This document shows, one piece after another, positions 55,263 through 64,000 of a stretch of DNA of 64,000 nt. Each line of letters begins with the position of its first letter. The first letter of the stretch is position 1. The stretch is taken from positions 4,379,524 through 4,443,523 of the forward strand of contig NW_024103452.1 of assembly GCF_003945595.2 (NCBI RefSeq). The letters run 5' to 3'. This DNA is from Pipra filicauda. Its lineage: Eukaryota > Chordata > Aves > Passeriformes > Pipridae. A model generated the notes under the pieces. The model was not told the DNA's origin, made no database searches, and saw nothing but the letters and a program-made list of their open reading frames with translations. The translations under genes and the position numbers were made by a program.

Positions 55263-56462
55263 CGATATACATATAAACACATTCATACACTGTTATCTTC
55301 ATCTGAACACTTATTTTCATCTTACTATTTCAAAGAACATATGATCTCAGGAAAATGAGGCTACCAGTTAGTTCACCTTTGTCTAATGCCAAGTTGTTGT
55401 TTTTAAAAATGTACACCTATAGCCCAGTGCCTCACTGGTGCTGGCAAAATTCTCATTGAATTTCAAAGCATCAGATTGAAACCCAACACTGGATTGTAGC
55501 AATTCAAGGATACACTGTCCTCATACTTTACTTTACTACTGAATCTTGAGGGGCTTTTATAGAGATTCTTCCCCTAAATCACTGAAGTTCTAATGCCTGA
55601 AACTCTGCCTTTTCCCTATCTTGATGTAAAAGCAGCAAACCAGGTGCACAAAAAGAACAAGCTGCTTTTAAGATTATGAGAATAAGGCATTTGAATGAAG
55701 AAGCACAAACTCTTCCATGTTTTGCTTGTTTTACTAAGGCAATTGTTTAGTAAGGCAAGGAAGAAGCTTGCCACTGGTGTCTTGTAGGTGAATGCTCTGA
55801 TTCTTATGAGCATTCTTATTCAGAACACTAGTCAAGCATAATTACCATTCTAAGGAAGAATGGATTAATATTAAGTGAAGGGATTTATCATGGATAACTC
55901 TGGAAGTAAAGTGTATTTCCTCTGTAGATATATTCTCAGGAATGTTAACACTTTATTAAAACATTCAAACATGAACTCATTTCAACAGACCCTGAAATTC
56001 TTCACTAGAGCAGAGTAAAGCTGTAGAAAAAAAAAGTATTCCTGACCCTTGGAAACATCCAGCTGCTGCACTGTCACTAAATAGGTGTTTCAAATGGTTT
56101 CACCTGTCAGGTGTCCATCAGTGAGGCTGTAAGGCTTCTAGAGTAAGAAACCATATCTTAATATTTCTATTGTGATGCAAACAATTGCAGTCATACTTCT
56201 CGCTGTGAGATTCATAATGGACGCAATGGAAGGAGTGAAGCAGAATTGTGATCTCAGATTTGCTAATGACCTCACCAGAATTACTTTACATGCCCTCAAC
56301 GCAAGATAATAACATATGAAAACACAAACACTGTTAAGTTGCTCTTTGCAAACCTGTACATCTAAACTCCTTACTCACTTTGCTGTTGAATTAGATTATA
56401 CCCTTATTTTCACTCCAAGTAGGAGGCTGCATGTAACTCCTGGGTAGCCCAGGGAAACACTG

Positions 56463-56488
56463 TGAGTCACAGACATCCCTCTGAGTCA
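56463..56488. promoter_or_regulatory. Pair of AP-1 consensus motifs
   Basis: TGAGTCA occurs at 56463-56469 and again at 56482-56488, 19 bp apart and in the same orientation. They lie in a GC-richer patch (about 56400-56720) of an otherwise AT-rich intron. AP-1 (FOS/JUN) binding is established for this heptamer. A role here is inference only. Confidence 0.3.
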
Positions 56489-59033
56489 TAATTCCTCCCT
56501 TGCTTCCTCCTGTCACCCTCAGCCTTTCCATTTGCTTATGGTCTTTCCCAGAAATAAATTCCTGTGCCACCTCCATGCCAGCTCAGCTACGTTGGCCAGC
56601 AAGTGGAGGAACTGAGCCAAAGACAATGTTCATTCCCTGTCTGTCATCTGGACGTTCCCTGGGCTGGGCAGGCAGCAGAGCCTGCTCATAGTTCCAGATA
56701 GCCCTGACAGTCTGAGAGGCTCATGAAGGAATACAAAGTGGCTGTGGGTTGTTCTGTTTTTACCCTTTTGTGTGGGCATTTAGCTCTTATTCTTAACCTA
56801 ACCATTCTCATTAAGACCAGAGATACAGAGTCCAGAAGAAACTCTAAACTGCATATGGGTTTCAGTGATTCAAGAAGTAAAAACATTACTGATACATAAA
56901 TAAATAAATATAACTAGCTACTGGCAGCAAGTCTCCCAGGGACTGACATTGGCTAATAGGAATCGGGATGGAAGAAAAATGTAGTGTCCTGGCATTGTTT
57001 GATTAAATCCATTGGTTTGTTTTCTCATTTGTCAGCAAAAGTAAACTTTCTTTTCCAGAAAAAGCCTGTGAAAGCTGAAAATCTTCAAAGGAATTAAAAT
57101 TCAACTTGTGAATCACCAAATCCCTGTCTGAATCAGTTACGGAGAAGTAGATCTGTCTCTTCCAGACTCATTTTCACTGCAAATGATGATTTTTAAGACT
57201 CTGAGAAAAACCTATTAGAACAACTTAATAATATATTAACTTTCTTACATACTTTTAAATTGCTTGGCTCCTGTTCAGAGTTTAAAATAGAAATTGATGT
57301 GAAAAGCAAGGCAGGGTTACAGCAGTCTCAAAGAAAGTTAAATTCAGTGCTACAGTACAGATGATAAATATGGTTTTTATTAGCTGTGTAATAAAATTCT
57401 GCAATGAAGATAACATTTAAAGCAATAATTAGAAATTTAGTTTGAAATACTCAAAGTTGGTATGCTGACAACTGCTTAAATATATGGAGGACTTCAGCAT
57501 GTACAGAATTTACTTAGCCAGGGCACTGCTGTAGCTTTCAGGTTACCATATGCTAGCCTTACTTTCAGCTGTATCTTCTCTTTAATGACCCAAACATTTT
57601 TATGGAAGTGATAGCTGCAATGGGTGGAGAGACAAGGGTTCCCCACACAATATTAAAATTCTCTGCAGGAGGTAAAGGAAAAAAAGTTGAATCGTCACCA
57701 ACCAAAGAAGGAAGTTGAGTTCAGACCTCTTACATCTCAAAGAAAACATGTTCTGCCTATTAAGTTAGGTGTGAATGAAGCTATGTCAAGAGAGGAAAAT
57801 TGAGATCTCATATCTTGTTTCAAAAGTAGATGATTAAAAAATAAAAAGGTTTATAGTTCTGTCTTGTAGATATTTGAAGCCCTCAGTTACATGAGGACTG
57901 GCAACTCTTGACTAACACATGTCAGTCTTTAAGTTTGTTTCAGACTTTAAATAGTGTATTTGGCAGTGTGCTGGCTGTTCCCAATCTGCTGAGGTACGTA
58001 ACTTAGACATGGAAAGGAGACTGTGAGCTGACATAGGACCTTAGGCTTCGTTACAGAGGACAAGAGTATCTATTAAGTAGTAGAGCCATCGAATTTGTAC
58101 TGAATCAGTCAATATCTTGAGATGCTTTCTTCCATTTTCCGGTCCATTCTCTCATGTCTCACATTGGGGAGATACCAGCATACATAGTTTATTCCAGTTT
58201 TGTTCAGTTTAGATTATAACAGAGAGCCAGGATTTGACTTCCTTTTTTGAAATTATATCATATTTGCCTAAACAGCTTCTAAAATCAAGCTTCTAGTCAT
58301 TGCTGACTCTAATGAGACATCTGTTCATGAAAGAGAGGACAGATAGGACATAAGAAAAATCATCCTACAGTTATTTAATGATAGTTCTCCTTACTGTACA
58401 ATATTTACACTTTATTACTTTATAGATAGTTGCTTTCCAAGTATATGATAAAATTTTCCACAGTTTATCTCTCCTCAATTGTAAATTCTTCTTGATTATT
58501 ATGCAAAATTGATGAGGAGGTAAGGTAAATAAACAAACACAAAAATTCAACAAATTGAATATAACCCTACTAAATATTTTCCATGTACATTTTTTATCTA
58601 AAATTCCTGATGAAATAAATTGTAAAGAAAATAGTATGCATTTTGGAATTTTCATTAACAACACTTTTTGACTTAAAAATGAAATTAAATCAAAGGCTGT
58701 CAATGGAATAATAGTTTTTAAATAAAGCTCTTGAAACTGGACAGAGATGCCATGAAATGTCTCTCTTCAATACTTTTAATGCATTTCTTAAAGATGCCTT
58801 CATTGGCAAAGCCTGTATACCTCATAAACTGGAAATGGCTCTGTCTCAATAAATGTAGATCCTCTTCTAGAATTCTGTAATAAGAAACATACAAGCTTAA
58901 CTTACTATGTCTGAAAGTTACTGGAGCTTGGAGTCATCCATGGAGTTGAGGTAATGTGGGGCAAGAATTTCATGGGCTGCTAAAGTTGTTTGGTTAGGAA
59001 GGGGACTGAGATATGTGATCCTCAAGTTCTTGT

Positions 59034-59310
59034 CCCTCAGCTCTATAAATTAGACAATGGTTAATAATAATATTTCAGACATGGCACTAGCATGGAGAGC
59101 TTAAACTGACTGACTTTTCACAGTTGCCATGCACAAGAATCATGCTGTTGCTTTGAACTCTGTCTTGAAGAGGGCACTAAAAATTATATAAATGCGGAAG
59201 ACACATGTCGGCTTTCCAAATGAGTAACCAGGCAGATGGCTGATTAAATGAGAACCATATCTTTAATGAGTGTTGTACATCTTCTAAAGTGCTCTGAGAT
59301 CTCCAAGGGA
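59034..59310 (+). mobile_element. Possible decayed MIR-type SINE
   Basis: 'cctcagctctataaattaga' followed by 'caatggttaataataatatt' resembles the MIR segment ctcagtttcctcatctgtaaaatggggataataat. Further on, 'aaagtgctctgagatctcca' resembles the MIR-type tail ending in gcgctttgagatcc. The two parts lie about 200 bp apart, more than expected, so either an insertion separates them or one match is chance. Confidence 0.25.
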
Positions 59311-62300
59311 AAAGTAAAGTCAAGTTACAAATAGTTGTGATACAGAAATTAATAGCTATAATAGCAAAGTATAATTTAAATCAATTTAATCTATGCTGTC
59401 ACTCAAATAATGGCCACAGTATAGTGTTATAAAATGTTTGATTTTACTTCCAGTCATTAAGCACCTCTGTCATTCTACTAACCAAATATTCAAATCTTTC
59501 TCTTGCTTGAGTAAAGCTACTTATGTTAAATTTTAAACTTTTATTTTATATATACACTTTTCATCCCAACTGTATTTCCATTCCAACTAGCTTTTAACCA
59601 CATCAAATAAAGTCTTTTTTAAATCTTTTCCTGTCATGTTGCTTTTTTATTAGGCTGTATTTCTTTCATATGTGGGCAGTGGAACTTGAGATATTTTCTA
59701 ATTAGTAGACAAGACTTATTCCCTTCTCTTTTCCATATTCCTAACTATTATTTCAGTCAAACAGAAAGAATAACTTTAAAAATAACTTTACAGATCTGTT
59801 TATGAAGGTGAAAGAAGAAGAGGATATTATTAAAAATGAATGACTCAAAAATTAACGTGGATGATGTCAAATGGTTATCTTCAAGAAATTTCAGACAGCC
59901 ATACATGTGATTGTGTTTGGCCTTCTGTGCTGTGTAATTACAAATTCATAAACTAGATCTTGAACCCTGTTTTGTCTGTATAAATCATACAGTATAACTC
60001 ATGTCTCTGCAGTACTATGCGCTGCAGACAACTTAATTGTTTTTCAGAATTATTTAACCAATATAAGTAAGGAATTTGACATTTGCATATAAAAACTGAA
60101 TTAATTTCTCAAATGAATAACATTATAAAGTTAGGTTTCACTAGATTACAAGATCAGAAAAATGAGAGATGTCACATTAAATCCTATGGATAATGCCAGA
60201 ATAATAGTAATTGCTCTAATTACTTTAATATTTATTTTCCCAGCAAGAACAGGCAGTACGCAACAAAAACTGAGTTTAATACTACAGATATTTTCAGACA
60301 AAAGCCAAGCTGTGCTCCCTGGGAACAGAAGAATCTTGCTACAGATTTGTGCAAATGTCACCCTAATCTCACTCACATCCATAATAGATAAGGCATTTAT
60401 AACATAAAAAATGTTAATAACTGAAGACATATAGATATGCCAGAATGTTGTAATTCAACTAATATTAGAAAAGCATTGAATTCTTCTTGAAATTGTTATG
60501 TTTACGAATATTTAATTAAAAATTTATATACAATTTAAAATATATATAAAGCATTTTAGGGAGAATGATAAATAGAAGCTGTGCTAGATTATATTGCCAG
60601 ATATAAGAGCAGTCATTTTTATAGATGTCTTTAAAAAATTCATACTTTTCTAATAAGAATATTTTTATACTTTTCTCAAAAGGAGATAATTAAATATGAT
60701 GTTAAACTGCTACATGTTTAGCCAAAAATTAGAATTATATACCTATATATAGAATTACATATAATAACAACAAAAAAACTACTTTATTTCAACAGTTAAA
60801 AATGTTGCCTAAAAACCACCTGTTCTCCTCAATGACAAGTGTATTTCAAAGGGCTACATTATATTATTTGAGAGGTAGATGAGTAGTTTCAGAAATAACT
60901 CATTAGAAGAATTCAATAGCTAATAATAGGATTTTCAAAGGGATTTAAGTGGATTAGATAAGGACTTGGTCACTGAAATCTCTTCATTGAAAAAGTCAGC
61001 TCACATGAAATTTCAGTAATAAAGTCACACATGAACAGTCAATGATTTATGGTTAAATTGTATTTGGTTATAATGTACTTGAGCCAAGCAAGAATCAGAG
61101 CATTTGAACAGTCAGCAACAGGAGGTGCAAGATAGTGTTTAACTCAAACTAAAATGGCTGAGTTACAGAAAAGTTTATTTTGTTTTCAGGTTGCATTTGC
61201 CTGAAAAGAAACATGTTGCTTTAGTTCTTTGTGAAAAATATATTTATTATTTCTCATGATCTAAAAAATTTATGTGAAGAATTACACTTCTTAGGTACTT
61301 ACAACAAAAAATCCTTTCCACCAATACTTACAAAATCAATTCACATTAGTATTTACTTTTTATGAAGCATTAACTCAGTAGGGATGACCCTGCAAACAGA
61401 GAGTTTTCAGTAATTCAAGTGGATTGAGTGGAATCACTAGTTAAAATTCTTTATTCCAGACATGGCATCTTAGGCACTGCATTTGCAATGATGAGACTGT
61501 ATATGTAAGATTTTAATTCAGAACATAATTGGGAATGGTGCTAAAAATGTTAAAGTATAGTGGGATGGATCCCACAGAGTTCTTCCATAGTTATATCAAA
61601 TATCCAGTCATAGTGATGCTTTATGAAAATTGAATGCCTGCAGAGTCCTAAGATATACACAAACTATTGAAGTGACAGCTGCTTCTCTCAGTTTAAAACT
61701 AATTGCTCATTATTAAATATCTCTGAGTATGTTAATTAAGCATACTTACATATGCTTCTAAAGAAAAATATATCCTGGAAATCTCTTTCTTTCAGGGAAA
61801 GGAATACTGTTGAATCTATGCTTCTCTCTGCTCTTTTTTCTAAGGTTTTTTTGCTTTTAATAAAAGCAATGTGATGTGATTTTAATTGTTAATGTGGATT
61901 TTTTCCATTTCCAATGCTTTCTAAAACAGTGAAATCCATTAAGTCAGAGAAAACATTATGCTATACATAACAAAATATCCTTTTCAACTAGAATTACTTT
62001 TCTTTCCCTGAGGATGGAAAAAATATGCTGTGGTTACACAGGATAAAACTTCCTCCATTTCTTTTTCTTTTTGAATTCAGGCATGCAGTAGCAGCTAAAA
62101 TGATATATTTCATATGTTTGCTTAAAATCCAATGAAAAAAAAAGTGCACCAGCTGAAAACTGAACATTAATGATGAAATAGTATCAGAACTGCCTTTATA
62201 AATTAAGAGTCTATTGACAGTGAAATTGTATTAAGCCTATACATGCCTTTAAATTCAAGAGAGCTGGACTGAATTATGCCAAATCAGAAACATCCCAGAA

Positions 62301-62639
62301 ATTTGAAGGATATAAGATAACATTATAACACTCTATCCTGACCCTGTGTGCACAGTACAGTCTGTACTATTCAACAGTGAGACATATGAAAGGAGACTTT
62401 CTTGCACTAGAGATATTATCATAAAAAATGAATGCCATATTATAGGTGTTGTTAGAAGAATATTTGTATTTATACATATATGTTTATTGAAAAAACTTTA
62501 CCTTTATTTAACACATATATATAGTAGTAGGTATATAATATTATTTAACCAATATATATAATGAGAACCCACAGACAAAATGATGTCCTCATATCAGCTA
62601 ACAGAAACTGTCATCTCCTTATGCTCTTTAGGTGAAGAG

Positions 62640-62745
62640 TGACTGGAATTTATTGAGAGCTTATAGGTAAGAATTAAGGGCCAGGCTAACATGAGTGACA
62701 GTGTTGTGGGTGTTTACTAAAGGCCACCTGATCCGACCACCTTGA
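62640..62745 (+). mobile_element. CR1 LINE endonuclease-domain scrap
   Basis: In one plus-strand frame the DNA reads I-K-G-Q-A-N-M-S-D-S-V-V-G-V-Y-stop-R-P-P-D-P. This matches the end of the CR1 ORF2 endonuclease domain (…GDIVVGVYYRPPDQ…), with the second Tyr turned into a stop. Downstream the similarity is lost. Unlike the 3'-end copies elsewhere, this piece comes from the 5' half of ORF2, so it is an internal remnant or a copy whose 3' part has decayed or been deleted. Confidence 0.6.
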
Positions 62746-64000
62746 TATCTGCTGAAAAAAAAACACAGCTAGGTATGCATAACCCAGGAAGCTCAATGCA
62801 GAACACCGATTTTTAGTAAATTTAGTGAATTAATCACAGCCTGTTGGATTTGTGAGAATTGTTCCCTGTAGGATTCATGAGAGATGCCAAAGATTGAGTG
62901 GAAATGACAAACGCAACACGGTACTAGGTAGTCAGGTGTGCTGATTGATTTGGTACAAGAGAGTTTGAATATGTCAAGCAGCTCCCAGCCTTTAGGAGAG
63001 GTTGTTACTGGTGATGCACCCCATTCCAGAGAGAGCAAAGGCCTTCACTGGCTCCTACAAAACCTTGTTTCAGCCTGTTTAGCTAATCCAGAGCAACAAT
63101 ACTGTATGTCTACCACTTCCACTTAATTCTCATCCATCACTACACGTGGGCTCACCCTACACATCTCTGCAAGCCTAAGAAAGCAACAGATATACTGAAC
63201 TGCACCGATGTAAAGCAGTGAAATCTTGTAGATCCACTCAAGTTGTGGATGATATACCAGTTTACACTGAGTTGCAATGTAAACTGCAATGAATTTGGAA
63301 TTTGAATGCAATTTGATTTGTACTGAGTGGAAAAGACAGTGAGTCTTAGTATACTAAAATTGAGTACTGGGAAACACAAGTACCTGACAGAACCGGAGAA
63401 AGTGTAAGTAAAAACTTATGCACGTGTAGCATAGCAAAGAAAATTTTAACTCATGGATTATTCAGTATCTCAAAATGATACTACTCTTTCAGAGAGAGGA
63501 AAATTTTGCTGCTGTTGAAATATTTGTTTCATGAATAAGAGTGTAGTCACTGTGGAAAAAAAAGGTGTTTGAAGTATGATGATTGAAATGCCAGGTGTAG
63601 ACTGGACTCATTTCACATAATTGTATTTATTAAGGAATAAAATGATCATCATTGTCACCATCAGCCCTAACTCCTACTCTGCTATTATGAACTTTACATT
63701 GATTTATCACACAGAATTGTGAAACTGTTTGTACAAATACTTAAATAGTTAAACCAGATCACACAATTTGTCTTAGAATCTTCAGATTTCTCTTCTGTAG
63801 TAACATTATAGAAATGGCCAGGTGCGGACAAAATTTGCTCAGGGGTTATTATTGTGCACTTGCCCAAACATCTTTTTGTAATCTATCACTTCAAGGTGTA
63901 TAGGTTGAGGCAAGACATACTCTTATTGAAACAATTGCTGCTGCAAACCAAGTTTTGCAATCATCAAAGCAAACTCTTCCAGTATTGATGCTTTCTGCTC
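62746..64000 (-). other. SEMA3E: SEMA3E intron 1, right edge
   Basis: AT-rich sequence with short unrelated open frames (such as 62938-63126 and 63123-63379). No exon or promoter was recognised. I assume it is still intron 1 because the signal-peptide exon and a CpG-rich promoter were not seen. The true 5' end of the gene lies beyond the window, or was missed. Confidence 0.5.

Larger units (their letters stand above)
52293..62639 (-). other. SEMA3E: SEMA3E intron 1, unannotated segment
   Basis: About 10 kb of AT-rich intron. It contains alternating purine/pyrimidine DNA at 55178-55262, a GC-richer patch with two AP-1 motifs at 56400-56720 and MIR-like scraps around 59034-59310. Open frames such as 56500-56691 and 60146-60430 show no recognisable domains. 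No gene is supported. Confidence 0.6.

Noticed and set aside
55370..55410. Minus-strand donor-like 'gacaaaggtgaac' as a possible exon 1 end
   Set aside because: The preceding residues do not resemble any class 3 semaphorin start, and no initiator ATG with a signal peptide was found upstream.

Overview
This is vertebrate nuclear DNA, almost certainly avian. It is AT-rich and gene-poor, has no operons or prokaryotic-style coding, and carries several 5'-truncated CR1 LINE copies. Their 3' ends show the tail typical of birds, with repeats of the attctatg type and a 'ggttggaagggacctt' block. The species cannot be named from the sequence. No new biological system is visible.

The only gene I can support is part of SEMA3E, a class 3 secreted semaphorin, transcribed right to left on the minus strand. 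Three internal coding exons are present with correct splice sites and continuous reading phase. Exon 2 is 18619-18779, exon 3 is 11238-11297 and exon 4 is 6466-6585. Together they encode 114 residues from the N-terminal part of the sema beta-propeller. Positions 1-6465 belong to the following intron, because the next exon was not found. Positions 18780-64000 are at least 45 kb of the first intron, because neither the signal-peptide exon nor a CpG-rich promoter was found. Exon numbers assume the usual SEMA3E gene layout.

The rest is intron. Seven clear CR1 copies lie at about 1.9-2.4, 3.7-3.9, 11.4-11.8, 13.25-13.8, 21.7-22.2, 29.6-30.6 and 37.5-38.5 kb. Five of the seven share the gene's strand. 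Older or weaker remnants include a CR1 endonuclease-domain scrap at 62.6 kb, a CR1/L3-like fragment near 44.1-44.45 kb and MIR-like SINE scraps at 20.5, 34.3 and 59.0 kb. There are also simple repeats (TTA, AATA, TA and TG/CA types) and short palindromes. A few CpG-retaining or motif-rich patches (15.35, 37.2, 46.8, 51.8 and 56.4 kb) are weak enhancer candidates. The other open frames look like chance frames or repeat-derived frames.
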